From: Advenella kashmirensis WT001
GTDB lineage: Bacteria > Pseudomonadota > Gammaproteobacteria > Burkholderiales > Burkholderiaceae_B
Length of the DNA stretch: 64,000 bases
Assembly (NCBI RefSeq): GCF_000219915.2
Contig: NC_017964.1
Span: forward strand, 2,418,001-2,482,000
Direction: 5' to 3'
The position numbers and the translations under genes were made by a program. The notes beneath the pieces are model-generated. The model was not told where the DNA came from. It ran no database searches and saw only the letters and a list, made by a program, of their open reading frames with translations. This document shows positions 46,441-56,656 of the stretch, one piece after another (position 1 is the first letter of the stretch; each line of letters opens with the position of its first letter).

Positions 46441-47367
46441 TCAGTTTTCATCCATAGAACGTAGCCATGCCACCAACAATGAATATGGCTCGCCCATGTT
46501 ACGAACCTGTGACGACAGCAGATAATAGCTTGAGCCATCTTCAACAAAACCCAATGGCGCACTCAGTACCCCATTGTTGATATCATCACGAACCAGATGC
46601 CATGGACCAATGGCAACTCCGAGTCCTGCAACGGCAGCTTGCAAGCTGAAATAAAAATGTTCAAATAGCTGCTCTTTACCCGAAGGTAACGATTTACCAC
46701 TGGCTTTAGCCCATTCTTGCCAGGCTTGAATCCGGGTCTTGGTTTGCAGTCGCATCGAACCGCGGCGGATACTATTGGTGTCTTCAGCCAGTTCGAAATA
46801 AGTGCCCTCCTGGCCTGGGCGGCACACCGGTCCGGTCTTTTCGGTGAATAAATGCTCGGCGTTCACATTGGATGGCCATTCGAAGTCGTTGCGGCGTATA
46901 GCCAAATCAATGCCGCTGTCAAACAAGATCGGGCCGCCTCCCGCAACAAGATGCACCGGGATATCAGGGTGCAATGCCTGGAACAACGGCCACCGCGGAA
47001 TTAACCAGCGCATAAGCAAAGTTGGCTCACACGAAAGGACTAACGGGGTTTGTCGGACACTAATACGTAGATCGCTTACTGCCTGTTGAATCATACCCAG
47101 GCCGTCATGAACGGCGCTAAATAGTCTACGACCAGCATCCGTCAAAAAGACGCGCCGATTACGCCTTTCAAATAGCTCAAGACCCAAGTCGTCTTCCAAG
47201 ACTCGCACTGCCCGACTGATCGCACCGTGAGTCACATACAGCTCCGCTGCCGCGCGACTAAAATTCTCCGATCGCGCTGCAGCTTCAAAGCAACGCAATG
47301 CCACCAACGAAGGGAGACGGTTGGTCAATATCTGTGAGTAGACCTCACTGTCATTGTCAGAACTCAT
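46441..47367 (-). CDS. LysR-family transcriptional regulator (GcvA-like)
   Basis: A 308-residue LysR regulator. The HTH is at residues 16-75 (RLPSLVALRCFEAAARSENF, RAAAELYVTHGAISRAVRVL, LGLELFERRNRRVFLTDAGR), followed by the effector domain. GcvA-type N-terminus. It is divergent from the LysE-type exporter gene 64 bases away, the classic arrangement of a LysR regulator (for example ArgP/LysG) and its amino-acid exporter. The pair lies inside the prophage boundaries between the spanin remnant and the integrase and is cargo. Confidence 0.9.
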   Translation of the reverse strand: MSSDNDSEVYSQILTNRLPSLVALRCFEAAARSENFSRAAAELYVTHGAISRAVRVLEDDLGLELFERRNRRVFLTDAGRRLFSAVHDGLGMIQQAVSDLRISVRQTPLVLSCEPTLLMRWLIPRWPLFQALHPDIPVHLVAGGGPILFDSGIDLAIRRNDFEWPSNVNAEHLFTEKTGPVCRPGQEGTYFELAEDTNSIRRGSMRLQTKTRIQAWQEWAKASGKSLPSGKEQLFEHFYFSLQAAVAGLGVAIGPWHLVRDDINNGVLSAPLGFVEDGSSYYLLSSQVRNMGEPYSLLVAWLRSMDEN

Positions 47368-47430
47368 CGTTATTCAGTTCTCTTCATTTTCAATATACTT
47401 AGCGATATTCTAATACCGAAGATTACTAAC

Positions 47431-48048
47431 ATGACAGAACTGCTAGCTGTAATTACTATATCCATCCTTGCTGCCATCAGCCCTGGCCCCGATTTTGCCA
47501 TGGTTACGCGCAACAGTCTGCTACTGTCGCGTCGGGCAGGCGTCCTAACCGCACTGGGCATAGGTTTAGGCGTGTTGTTTCACGTAACCTATACAATTTT
47601 AGGCGTGGGTATGCTCATTCAGCAGTCGCTCTTGCTGTTCAACAGCATCAAGCTTGCTGGCGCAGCATATTTGATTTATCTTGGCATCAAGATGCTTCGC
47701 ACAAAACCAAGTGACACAGTCGAGACATCTAGCCCTGCCGCAGCGTCTGATTTCTCGGCGCTACGGGTGGGATTTTTCACCAATGCGCTCAATCCCAAAA
47801 CAACAATTTTTATAGTAAGCCTGTTTATGCAAGTGGTGCAGCCGATGACTCCATTATCAGTACAGATCGGTTATGGAGCTATTATTTCTGCAGCTCACAT
47901 ACTCTGGTTTTCGTTAGTGGCGTTGCTTTTCTCCAGTGGATCAGTACGCGTCCGGCTTTTGGCCGTATGGCACTGGATAGACTGGCTATTTGGAGGGGTG
48001 CTAGTGGGGTTTGGTGTTTTATTGGCTACTACTAACATGTCTCGTTGA
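47431..48048 (+). CDS. LysE/RhtB-family amino-acid exporter
   Basis: A 205-residue membrane protein with six hydrophobic segments and the LysE/RhtB signature near the N-terminus (ISPGPDFAMVTRNSLLLSRR, AGVLTALGIGLGV). It would export an amino acid or homoserine-lactone-like compound. Regulated in all likelihood by the divergent LysR gene, whose promoter shares the 64-base gap. Cargo of the integrated element. Confidence 0.92.
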   Translation: MTELLAVITISILAAISPGPDFAMVTRNSLLLSRRAGVLTALGIGLGVLFHVTYTILGVGMLIQQSLLLFNSIKLAGAAYLIYLGIKMLRTKPSDTVETSSPAAASDFSALRVGFFTNALNPKTTIFIVSLFMQVVQPMTPLSVQIGYGAIISAAHILWFSLVALLFSSGSVRVRLLAVWHWIDWLFGGVLVGFGVLLATTNMSR

Positions 48049-48150
48049 GTTTCCTTATGCTCGCGGCAACTAGAATCAGTATTGCCATACCTGACAAACT
48101 ATGGCAAATGTGACGGTGGTATCGATGCTTGGCAGCTTTAGATAGACAAA

Positions 48151-48336
48151 ATGGAGCAGATCGCCGAGCGGAATTTTCTGCTAAATTACGACGGCAATTT
48201 ATACGCTGCTCCGAACCAAACCCGGAACGGTCAAGAGTGGGGAATGATTGTGAAGTGGTTCTATTTTGATTGGTATGTGCGAAAAGAAGTTAAAGTCGGA
48301 AATGGTTCCAGAGCAAAAGTTACCCTACCGACGTAA
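48151..48336 (+). CDS. Doubtful small protein near the integrase
   Basis: A 61-residue ORF (MEQIAERNFLLNYDGNLYAA ... WYVRKEVKVGNGSRAKVT) with several aromatics and a basic C-terminus. The ribosome site is weak (GATAGACAAA) and no family is recognised. It lies between the exporter and the convergent integrase gene, a place where small phage genes are common. Confidence 0.35.
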   Translation: MEQIAERNFLLNYDGNLYAAPNQTRNGQEWGMIVKWFYFDWYVRKEVKVGNGSRAKVTLPT

Positions 48337-48359
48337 CGCTTAGAATCGACGCTTAGGTG

Positions 48360-49345
48360 TCAATCCAATTTTGCAGCGAGTTCTTCCGCACCTTCTCGGT
48401 AATACACCATCAGCATGGACAGGTTCTTGTGCCCTATCATCTTGGCCAGATCCAGAATATCGAGTTTCTTGGCAAGCCTGGTAATGGCCGTCGCCTGCTA
48501 TCGTGAAAGGTGAAACCTTCCAGGCCCGCAGCTGCCCTGGCTTTTCGGAACAGCGCATCCAGCTGAGTGGTGCTCACCTCAAAAACCGTTTCCTTCTTCC
48601 CGTTCACCTTGGCCAAGCGCTCGACAATACCAGCCGCGGTGCGTGATAAAGGCACCTGCCGGATACCAGATCTGGTCTTTGACGTATTCACCTTGGCCAC
48701 CCGGCCAGAGATATCATCCCATCGCAACAGGCAGATTTCCTGCGCACGCATGGCCGTTTCAAGGGCAAAGTGCAGCGCGGCCCCTACTCTTTGAGTCACG
48801 GTTTCCAAGCTTGATTCCGGGCTGTACCCAGTCACGTGGTCCAGCAGCTCAATTTCCTTGTCGGTTATCAGGCGTTCCCTGGGCGGATTGCCTGGGGGCT
48901 TCTTGACCTGTGCCATGGGATTGACGGTGAGCCAATCCCATTCTCTGATAGCAACATTGAAAGCATTGGAAATAATCGCCCATTCCCTGACGATTGACGC
49001 TCCGGACAGCCCTGACTGGATTTTCTTGTCACGCCATTGTGCAATATCAGCCTTCCCAATACTCCCCACCATCTTCCCAGCAAGTCCATCGGCCTCCTCG
49101 GCCAATAACTTGTTGATCCGAATCTCTTCCCATCGAGCGCCCTTTTTCTTAGCGCTCACTTCGTCCCGGTATTTCTCCAGCAAATCGCGAAACGTTTTGT
49201 GTGCGGCCGGCGCCACAACCGCATTTACCTGATTGCCTGCCCATTCGACGCATTCTCGCTTGGTTGGGAAGCTTGCGGACGTGCGCACGCCCTTGACAGA
49301 GACCTGAACTCGATAGCCATTTTTGGTTTTCTGGATACTTGCCAT
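48360..49345 (-). CDS. int: Tyrosine recombinase, phage integrase, one frameshift
   Basis: A ~328-residue integrase with an N-terminal arm-binding domain (YRVQVSVKGVRTSASFPTKR), a SAM-like core domain and the catalytic domain: active-site Arg in ALETAMRAQEICLLRWDDI, the Lys-containing TSKTRSGIRQVPLS, then HDSR. One base is missing in the CC at 48494-48495; adding it gives HDSRATAITRLAKKLDILDL, then MIGHKNLSMLMVYY with the second His and the Tyr nucleophile, ending EELAAKLD at 48360. Start 49345 (MASIQKTKNG) is internal to the 49420 frame. It lies 80 bases from attR and reads away from it, normal for a tRNA-targeting integrase. Confidence 0.9.
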
Positions 49346-49424
49346 TTGTGGGGAGTACCTGGGGAATTTCTGGGGAGTTTTGTTGAAATTATTTGATTCT
49401 ATGCGATCAAACAATTGCAAGTGT

Positions 49425-49510
49425 ACCCGATAACCTGTTGATTTTGATGATTATTGATTCTATATAATCAACAGGTTTAAATACTGTGGTGCGAGCGAAG
49501 AGACTCGAAC
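49425..49510. repeat. attR: right 86-bp direct repeat at the tRNA 3' end
   Basis: Matches attL (34302-34387) at 83 of 86 bases; 49466-49510 is identical. The last 24 bases are the 3' end of tRNA-Leu including CCA. It also holds a perfect inverted repeat, AACCTGTTGATT (49432-49443) and AATCAACAGGTT (49466-49477), which could be the tRNA terminator hairpin, an integrase arm site, or both. Confidence 0.9.
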
Positions 49511-49571
49511 TCTTACACCTTTCGGCGCTGGAACCTAAATCCAGTGCGTCTACCAATTCCGCCACGCTCGC
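49487..49571 (-). tRNA. tRNA-Leu (anticodon UAG)
   Basis: On the minus strand the 85-nt gene starts GCGAGCGTGGCGGAATTGG and ends CGCTCGC-ACCA with the CCA encoded. It forms the acceptor stem (GCGAGCG/CGCTCGC), an anticodon stem (CTGGA/TCCAG) with loop TTTAGGT giving anticodon TAG, a long class II variable arm and the TTCGAGTC T-loop. It reads CUN leucine codons. It is the integration site of the prophage; the gene stays intact because attR restores its 3' end. Confidence 0.95.
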
Positions 49572-50013
49572 ATCAAAGAACGGGGATTATAGTAGGGATT
49601 GACGTCCCGCGTAAAGAAATTATGTCAATTCGATGATTATTACCGTTGAAATAACCGTAAATAGCGATAAAAAACCTACAAAACGTCTTATCGTCAGTCC
49701 AAAAGTGCCCCAGTTTGGAGGTCACGTACTGGCGTGCTGGATCTCTATGTAATGTAATAAGTCTGCACTGACAAACTCCCCACGTAAAATGATGCCGGTC
49801 TGCGCCCATTTGTACCCAGATTACCCAAAAAACCATTATCAAACAAATAGCCCATCGCGTGCGAGATCACCTTCGATTTGCTCAAGACAACCTCCGATTT
49901 GCTCAATAACCACCACCTGAAATAAGCTGCCCCGCCATAGAGCGACTGGGCGGCGCGTCAACGCTGATCGCGCCCTATAAATGGTAAACTTGCGCATCTA
50001 CGCAAGGTCTGTC
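49572..50013. other. Intergenic region upstream of tRNA-Leu and dapC
   Basis: About 440 bases holding the divergent promoters of the tRNA gene and of dapC. No gene or strong repeat is supported. Confidence 0.4.
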
Positions 50014-51216
50014 ATGAATCCTAAACTACGTCTGCTGCAACCCTATCCGTTTGAAAAATTACGGGCACTTCTTGCCACTGCCCCTACCCCTGCTGCGGGA
50101 CTAACCCATGTAAATCTGTCTATCGGTGAGCCCAAGCATGCCACGCCGGCACTGGTTAATGAGGCAATCGCCGAGCACTTGTCCGGCCTGTCCGCCTATC
50201 CGCCGACCAAGGGTGATGCCCTGCTGCGCGAAACGATTGCCGCCTGGATCGGCCGCCGTTATGACATGCCCGCGCCAGATCCACAAAGCCAGGTGCTGCC
50301 TTGCCTGGGGTCCCGCGAAGCGCTGTTTGCCTTTGCCCAAACGGTGCTCGACGGCGCAAGCGACAGCCTGGTCATCTGCCCCAATCCGTTTTATCAGATA
50401 TATGAAGGTGCTACGCTGCTGGGAGGCGCACAGCCCTACTACGTCAACGCAGTGCCTGAACGCAACTTCAGTCCTGATTGGTCGGCCGTACCCGCATACG
50501 TTTGGGAGAAAACACAATTGCTATTTGTGTGTTCTCCCGGCAATCCGGCAGGCAATGTCATGCCCGAAGCCGAGTGGGCATTATTGTTCGAACTGTCAGA
50601 TCGCTACGGCTTTGTGATTGCCTCCGATGAGTGTTATTCCGAAATCTATTTCGACGATGCGCACCCGCCGGTAGGTGTCTTGCAGGCTGCATACAGGCTG
50701 GGTCGGACCGATTTCAAAAACTGCGTCTGCTTCTCCAGCCTGTCCAAGCGCTCGAATGTGCCCGGCATGCGCTCGGGTTTTGTCGCCGGCGATGCAAGCC
50801 TGCTTGAATCGTTTCTCCTTTATCGGACGTATCACGGCAGCGCCATGAGTCCGGTCTTTAGCGCCGCCAGCACAGCAGCATGGAACGATGAAACCCATGT
50901 TGAACAAAACCGTGCCCTGTATAAAGCCAAGTTTGATGCGGTCTACCCGATTCTGGCCGAGGTGCTGGACGTAAGAATGCCCGATGCTTCGTTCTATCTC
51001 TGGGCCGGAACGCCGGTCTCCGATCCTGATTTCGTTCGTGATTTATTTGGCGCACAGCATGTAACGGTGCTGCCTGGCAGTTATCTGGCGCGTGAGGCGC
51101 ATGGGATCAATCCGGGCGCCAACCGCATCAGACTGGCGCTGGTCGCACCGCTGGATCAGTGTGTGGAAGGTGCCCAGCGTATCGCCCGGTTTGTCCGCGA
51201 TCGCTACCCTAGCTGA
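50014..51216 (+). CDS. dapC: Succinyldiaminopimelate transaminase
   Basis: A 400-residue class I aminotransferase. The start (MNPKLRLLQPYPFEKLRALL) matches the DapC family, with AAGG seven bases before ATG 50014. PLP-site features include the LPCLGSREALFAFAQ loop, FVCSPGNPAGNVM, IASDECYSEIYF (PLP-pairing Asp) and SLSKRSNVPGMRSGF with the Schiff-base Lys. It converts N-succinyl-2-amino-6-oxopimelate to N-succinyl-LL-diaminopimelate in lysine and peptidoglycan synthesis. dapD and dapE follow, making a dapC-dapD-dapE cluster. Confidence 0.93.
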   Translation: MNPKLRLLQPYPFEKLRALLATAPTPAAGLTHVNLSIGEPKHATPALVNEAIAEHLSGLSAYPPTKGDALLRETIAAWIGRRYDMPAPDPQSQVLPCLGSREALFAFAQTVLDGASDSLVICPNPFYQIYEGATLLGGAQPYYVNAVPERNFSPDWSAVPAYVWEKTQLLFVCSPGNPAGNVMPEAEWALLFELSDRYGFVIASDECYSEIYFDDAHPPVGVLQAAYRLGRTDFKNCVCFSSLSKRSNVPGMRSGFVAGDASLLESFLLYRTYHGSAMSPVFSAASTAAWNDETHVEQNRALYKAKFDAVYPILAEVLDVRMPDASFYLWAGTPVSDPDFVRDLFGAQHVTVLPGSYLAREAHGINPGANRIRLALVAPLDQCVEGAQRIARFVRDRYPS

Positions 51217-51424
51217 CTGCAACCCGGGTCGTTCGCGATCCGGACCCTTCAGCAGCCCAGGTAAAGGGCCGCGCAAGCGTCCAGTTTCACTGTAACGCCG
51301 GGGATTTTGTTAAGCTTCGGTATCCCGAGAAGGAAAAGCGCATTAGCCGGCCATGGGCGCGTCCCATCCGGAAGATGGCCTAACTTTCACAATTGTGTTT
51401 ATTTTTTAAAACTATCCAAATCTT

Positions 51425-52246
51425 ATGACTACTGACCTTCAAACCGTTCTGGAAAAAGCGTGGGATGACCGCGCCAATTTGTCTTCCTCTACTGTTTCAG
51501 CCCAAGTGCGCGATGCCGTAGGCACCGCCCTGGCCGGACTGGACAATGGCACGCTGCGTGTTGCCGAGAAAAAGGACGGAGACTGGGTAGTGTACCAGTG
51601 GTTAAAAAAAGCAGTGCTGTTGTCTTTCCGCCTGAATGATAACGTGGTCATGAACAACGCACCGATGCAGTTTTTCGATAAAGTACCGCTCAAATTTCAG
51701 GACTTTACCGAAGCAGAATTCAAGGCTGGCGGCTATCGTGTCGTGCCAAACGCCGTCGCGCGTCGTGGCGCTTTTATCGGTAAGAACGTGGTGCTGATGC
51801 CTTCCTACGTCAATATTGGCGCCTATGTAGATGAAAACACCATGGTCGATACCTGGGCGACCGTCGGCTCCTGCGCCCAGATCGGCAAAAATGTTCATCT
51901 GTCCGGTGGTGTGGGTATTGGCGGCGTGCTGGAACCGCTGCAGGCCAACCCGACAATTATTGAAGACAATTGCTTTATTGGCGCGCGCTCTGAAGTGGTC
52001 GAAGGCGTGATCGTTGAAGAAAACTCAGTTCTCGCCATGGGCGTCTTCATTTCCCAAAGTACCAAAATCTATAATCGCGAAACCGGCGAAGTGACCTATG
52101 GTCGCGTGCCTTCCGGTTCAGTCGTGGTTCCCGGCTCCCTGCCCGCTGCTGATGGCTCACACAGCCTGGCGTGCGCTGTCATCGTCAAACGCGTGGATGC
52201 GAAAACCCGCGCCAAGACCAGCATCAACGATCTGCTGCGTGCCTGA
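51425..52246 (+). CDS. dapD: 2,3,4,5-tetrahydropyridine-2,6-dicarboxylate N-succinyltransferase
   Basis: A 273-residue trimeric left-handed beta-helix acyltransferase, the usual DapD length. Hexapeptide-repeat turns are visible from residue ~105 ([54 protein letters not shown]). It adds a succinyl group from succinyl-CoA to tetrahydrodipicolinate. It follows dapC by 208 bases and its stop (52246) is two bases from the dapE start, so dapD-dapE is an operon. Confidence 0.95.
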   Translation: MTTDLQTVLEKAWDDRANLSSSTVSAQVRDAVGTALAGLDNGTLRVAEKKDGDWVVYQWLKKAVLLSFRLNDNVVMNNAPMQFFDKVPLKFQDFTEAEFKAGGYRVVPNAVARRGAFIGKNVVLMPSYVNIGAYVDENTMVDTWATVGSCAQIGKNVHLSGGVGIGGVLEPLQANPTIIEDNCFIGARSEVVEGVIVEENSVLAMGVFISQSTKIYNRETGEVTYGRVPSGSVVVPGSLPAADGSHSLACAVIVKRVDAKTRAKTSINDLLRA

Positions 52247-52248
52247 TC

Positions 52249-53391
52249 ATGAGTGATGCAATTTCTTCACCGGTGCTGGCCCTGACACAAACGCTGATCG
52301 CCCGCCAGTCGGTCACGCCAGACGACCGGGATTGCCAGCAGACGCTGGCCGCTGAACTGGCCGATTCGGGCTTTGTTGCAGAGCATCTGCCTTTCGAAGA
52401 AGTGCAAAACCTCTGGCTGCGACGCAACACCGCGTCGCCGCTGCTTATTTTTGCCGGTCATACGGATGTGGTCCCCACTGGTCCGCTGGAACAGTGGGAC
52501 AGCGATCCTTTTGTACCCACGATTCGCGACGGCAAGCTGTATGGCCGTGGTGCTGCTGATATGAAAAGCTCCATCGCCGCGTTTACTGTTGCCGCCAAAG
52601 CGTTCGTGCAGGCGCATCCCGAGCATCGGGGTTCCATCGCCATGCTGATCACCTCAGACGAAGAAGGCCCCTCCGTCAATGGTACCGTCAAGGTATGCGA
52701 ATACCTGAAGCAACAGGGCGTGCAGCCGGATTACTGTATCGTGGGCGAACCCACGTCGACAGCCGTATTGGGTGATGTCATCAAGAATGGCCGACGGGGG
52801 TCGCTATCAGGCAAGGTTGTGGTCAAAGGCTTGCAGGGCCATGTGGCCTACCCCCATCTTGCCCGCAATCCGATTCATTTGTGTGCGCCGGCCTTACATG
52901 AACTGGCGAGCACCGAATGGGATCAGGGCAATGAGTACTTTCCGCCCACCACTTTCCAGATTTCCAATTTCCATGCGGGTACGGGCGCTACCAACGTTGT
53001 CCCTGGCAGCGCGCAATTTCTGTTCAATATCCGGTTTTCGACAGCCAGTACCGTTGAATCGCTCAAGTCGCGTGTGCAGGCCATTTTGGATGCACACCAG
53101 CTGGACAGCAGCATTGAATGGACGCTTGGCGGCGAACCATTTCTGACGCCACGAGGCGAACTATCAGAAGCCTTGTCGGCCGCGATCAAGGATGTGACGG
53201 GTGTGCAAACAGCACTGTCGACTACGGGTGGAACGTCGGACGGTCGGTTCATTGCGAAAATCTGTCCGCAAGTGATTGAATTTGGGCCGATCAATGCCAC
53301 TATCCATCAGATTAACGAGCACATCGAGGTCGACAGCCTGGAGCCGCTGGCCGCCATTTATCGTAAAACACTTGAAAACCTTCTGCTATAA
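52249..53391 (+). CDS. dapE: Succinyl-diaminopimelate desuccinylase
   Basis: A 380-residue zinc metallopeptidase of the M20 family. Motifs include [14 protein letters not shown] with the metal-binding His and Asp, [25 protein letters not shown] with the catalytic Glu, and [13 protein letters not shown] with a C-terminal ligand. It removes succinate from N-succinyl-LL-diaminopimelate. Start 52249 ([14 protein letters not shown]) is two bases after the dapD stop; the longer frame from 52171 overlaps dapD. Confidence 0.94.
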   Translation: MSDAISSPVLALTQTLIARQSVTPDDRDCQQTLAAELADSGFVAEHLPFEEVQNLWLRRNTASPLLIFAGHTDVVPTGPLEQWDSDPFVPTIRDGKLYGRGAADMKSSIAAFTVAAKAFVQAHPEHRGSIAMLITSDEEGPSVNGTVKVCEYLKQQGVQPDYCIVGEPTSTAVLGDVIKNGRRGSLSGKVVVKGLQGHVAYPHLARNPIHLCAPALHELASTEWDQGNEYFPPTTFQISNFHAGTGATNVVPGSAQFLFNIRFSTASTVESLKSRVQAILDAHQLDSSIEWTLGGEPFLTPRGELSEALSAAIKDVTGVQTALSTTGGTSDGRFIAKICPQVIEFGPINATIHQINEHIEVDSLEPLAAIYRKTLENLLL

Positions 53392-53438
53392 ACTGCCACA
53401 ACGCAGCTGCATATCAAACATTCAATATCGGATACTTT

Positions 53439-54338
53439 ATGGCTTCAAAAATCCACAATGAGCTCAAAACAGTGCGCGATGTGATTCGCTACGCAGTTTC
53501 CCGCTTCAATGACGCACAGCTAGCCTTTGGCCACGGCAGTGACAATGCCTGGGACGAAGCCGTCTATCTGGTCCTCTCGACACTGCATTTGCCGCTGGAT
53601 ACGCTGGATCCATTTCTGGATGCCCGATTGCTGGAGGACGAGAAAAAGAAGTGCGTCAGCCTGATCGAACTGCGGGTCAAAAAACGCGTCCCCCTGGCAT
53701 ACCTGACTGGCGAAGCCTGGCTGCAGGGTCATCGTTTCCTGACAGACAAGCGGGTGATTGTGCCGCGCTCGCCCATTTCAGAACTGCTGGCTGAACATCT
53801 TGAGCCATGGGTAGACGATCCTGAGAACGTGCAGAACGTACTAGATCTGTGTACCGGCTCGGGCTGCCTGGCCATTCTTGCCGCGCTGGCTTTTCCGAAT
53901 GCGCAGGTTGACGCCGTCGATCTGTCTGATCATGCCATTCGCCTGGCGCAAAGAAATGTGGACATGTACCAACTGGGCGAACGCGTAAATGTGTTGCAGG
54001 GCGATCTGTACGCGCCGCTGGAAAAGCAGCGGTACGATGTCATCGTATGCAATCCACCTTACGTCAATAGCACCACCATGGCGCAACTGCCCAGTGAGTA
54101 CCAGCACGAGCCGGCGCTGGCCCTCGCTGGCGGGGACGATGGCATGGACATTATTCGAACGATTCTGGATCAGGCTGCCGCCCATCTGAGCGACGACGGT
54201 TTTATCATTCTTGAAATCGGTAACGAATATGAGAATTTCATGAATGCCTTCCCCGCACTGAATCCGGTATTTCTTGAAACGGCCGAGGGCGACGACTCCG
54301 TCCTGCTATTGACGCGGGAGCAGTTGCAGCCACGCTGA
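53439..54338 (+). CDS. prmB: Ribosomal protein L3 N5-glutamine methyltransferase
   Basis: A 299-residue SAM-dependent methyltransferase of the HemK/PrmB type. It has the SAM-binding DLCTGSGCLAILAALAFP, the substrate-binding NPPYVNSTTM motif (NPPY) and DVIVCNPPY, and the C-terminal DDGFIILEIGNEYENF. PrmB methylates Gln150 of ribosomal protein L3. It follows dapE by 47 bases and probably shares its operon. Confidence 0.93.
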   Translation: MASKIHNELKTVRDVIRYAVSRFNDAQLAFGHGSDNAWDEAVYLVLSTLHLPLDTLDPFLDARLLEDEKKKCVSLIELRVKKRVPLAYLTGEAWLQGHRFLTDKRVIVPRSPISELLAEHLEPWVDDPENVQNVLDLCTGSGCLAILAALAFPNAQVDAVDLSDHAIRLAQRNVDMYQLGERVNVLQGDLYAPLEKQRYDVIVCNPPYVNSTTMAQLPSEYQHEPALALAGGDDGMDIIRTILDQAAAHLSDDGFIILEIGNEYENFMNAFPALNPVFLETAEGDDSVLLLTREQLQPR

Positions 54339-54620
54339 CGTTATCCTGCAGACCGTCAAAGGCTTGTTGCGCAATCCGGCAGGCAAGCGCACCAACCCTG
54401 GCCTTCAGGACGACTGCAACATCGCACCATTGAGCGCCACTGCCTGGCGCCAGGCTGGCGCATACAATGCGCCGGCAACCATGATGAATAAGCACCTGGG
54501 TGCGGCCTGCATACCTGGGGGCTGATGGGTGTCGGCGCTTGATAATTGGTATCACTTGTCATATTCTGACTGGCACCGCCCTTCATGTTCTAATTATTAT
54601 TTTTCCTCGGATTTTTCGCT

Positions 54621-56565
54621 TTGATTCGTTCTTCTGGCCTTACTTTACGTCGCGGCACCAAGGTGCTGCTGGAAAATGCCGACTTCGTGGTGCATCCCAA
54701 AGAGCGTGTTGGCGTTGTCGGCAAAAACGGCTCAGGCAAAACGACGCTATTTGCCCTGCTGCAAGGCCGGATCGATGCCGACGCCGGCGATCTGTTCATT
54801 CCCGATTCATGGCGAATAGCCACCGTTGAACAGGAAATCCACGCCACTACCCAGCCGGCCCGGGAATTTGTCATCGACGGCGACAGGCATCTGCGTGAGC
54901 TGCAGCAGGCGCGCGCTACCACCCCCGATACAGACGGCACTCGCATTGCAGAGCTGGAAGCGGCGCTGGTAGAGGCTGACGCCTGGAGCGCACCGTCACG
55001 AGCCGAGCAACTGCTCGCCGGGCTGGGCTTTACGCCCGAACAATGGACCCAGCCGGTCAACAGTTTCTCCGGAGGCTGGCAAATGCGCCTGGCGCTGGCC
55101 CGCGCCTGATGGCCCCGTCGGAATTGTTGCTCCTGGACGAGCCGACCAACCACCTGGACCTGGATGCCATGCTTTGGCTGGAAAAATGGCTGGCCGCTTA
55201 TGAGGGAACGGTTATTCTGATTTCCCACGATACCGAATTTCTGAATGCGGTTGCCCGAACCATTTTGCATGTGGATCATCAAAAACTCGTGCGCTATAAG
55301 GGCGGCTACGATGATTTTCTGACCCAGCGTGCCGAACGGGTGCGACAACTTCAGGTCGCAATTGATCGCCAAAGCCGGGAATCTGCCAGGCTGCAGTCGT
55401 TCATTGACCGCTTCAAGGCCAAAGCCACTAAGGCCAAGCAGGCGCAAAGTCGGGTCAAGGCGCTGGCTCGTATGGAGAAACTGGCGCCGCTGCAAGCCGA
55501 GTCTGGCATCTATATTCATATCCCCTCGCCGCCTTCCATGCCGGATCCGCTGCTTCGTCTGGATAAGGTGGCTACGGCTATATTGACGAGCAGGCCAATC
55601 AGACCGTCATTCTGAGCAATATAGAGTTGATGATTCGCTCTGGCGCGCGGATTGGCGTACTGGGGGTCAATGGCGCCGGTAAAAGTACCCTGATCAAAAC
55701 CATTGCGCGCGAACTGGCGCCTCTGGCGGGCAATTACAAACCATCAAAGGGCCTGGAAATTGGCTATTTTGCGCAGCACCAGCTTGATATGCTGGATGTG
55801 GACGCGAGCCCGCTGCAGCATTTGCAGCGTATTGCGCCCGAAGCACGCGAACAGGAATTGCGCAATTATCTGGGCGGCTTCGGCTTTGGTGGTGATAAGG
55901 TCAATGACAAAGTGGCGCCCTTTTCCGGTGGCGAAAAAGCCAGGCTGGCCCTCTCGCTGATCGTTTGGCAAAAGCCCAATTTGCTGTTGCTTGACGAACC
56001 CAGTAATCACCTGGATGTTGATACCCGCGAGGCGTTGGCCACCGCACTGGCCGAATTCGACGGCAGCATGCTCATGGTTTCGCACGATCGGCATCTGCTG
56101 CGCACTACCGTGGACAGTTTCTGGATTGTGGCAGACGGTCAGGTCATTGAATTTGATGGAGATCTGGACGACTATCGCGACTGGCTTGCCCAGCGTGCCC
56201 TGTCCATGCGCCAGGAAGAGCGCGATGCCTCACTTGCGGCCGATGGATTGAGCGCCGCACCCGATCGCAAGGCAGTGCGACGCCAGCAGGCTGAAGAACG
56301 CCAGCGCGTTGCACAACTGCGTAAACCGCTGGACAAACGGCTTGCGCAAGTTGAAAAGGCCATGGAAGCTGCGCAGGCCAGAATTGCCCAGATTAATGTG
56401 CTGATTGCCGACGAAAATTTTTATTCCGATGCGCGCCGAGATGAACGTGTCGCCGTGCTGGCTGAACATGGCGAACTGACTGCGACGGCCGAAACGCTGG
56501 AAGAAGAATGGCTGCAATTGCATGAGTCGATTGAAGCGCTGACAACTCAGGCGCAAATCGAATAG
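54621..56565 (+). CDS. yheS: ABC-F family ATPase, YheS type, two frameshifts
   Basis: A soluble twin-ABC protein of about 648 residues that matches YheS. It starts MIRSSGLTLRRGTKVLLENA at a TTG (54621) and has the first Walker A GKNGSGKTTL, signature FSGGWQMRLALARA, Walker B LLLLDEPTNHLDLD, the linker FIDRFKAKATKAKQAQSRVK, the second Walker A GVNGAGKSTL, signature FSGGEKARLALS, LLLLDEPSNHLD and a C-terminal coiled coil. Breaks lie at 55105-55106 (one C missing) and 55570-55571 (one G missing). The family acts on translating ribosomes. The minus-strand 309-codon ORF here is a shadow. Confidence 0.92.
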
Positions 56566-56656
56566 CGAACCTAGGCAGGACACTCGGTCGGGCAAACGCT
56601 ACCCGTTGCCTGACACCAGCCATTGCCGGCTCCGCCGACAACTGTAGTTGAGTGCT

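Noticed and set aside
54590..55519. Minus-strand 309-codon ORF opposite yheS
   Set aside because: It is the reverse-strand shadow of a clear ABC-F gene; it has no ribosome site and no family resemblance.
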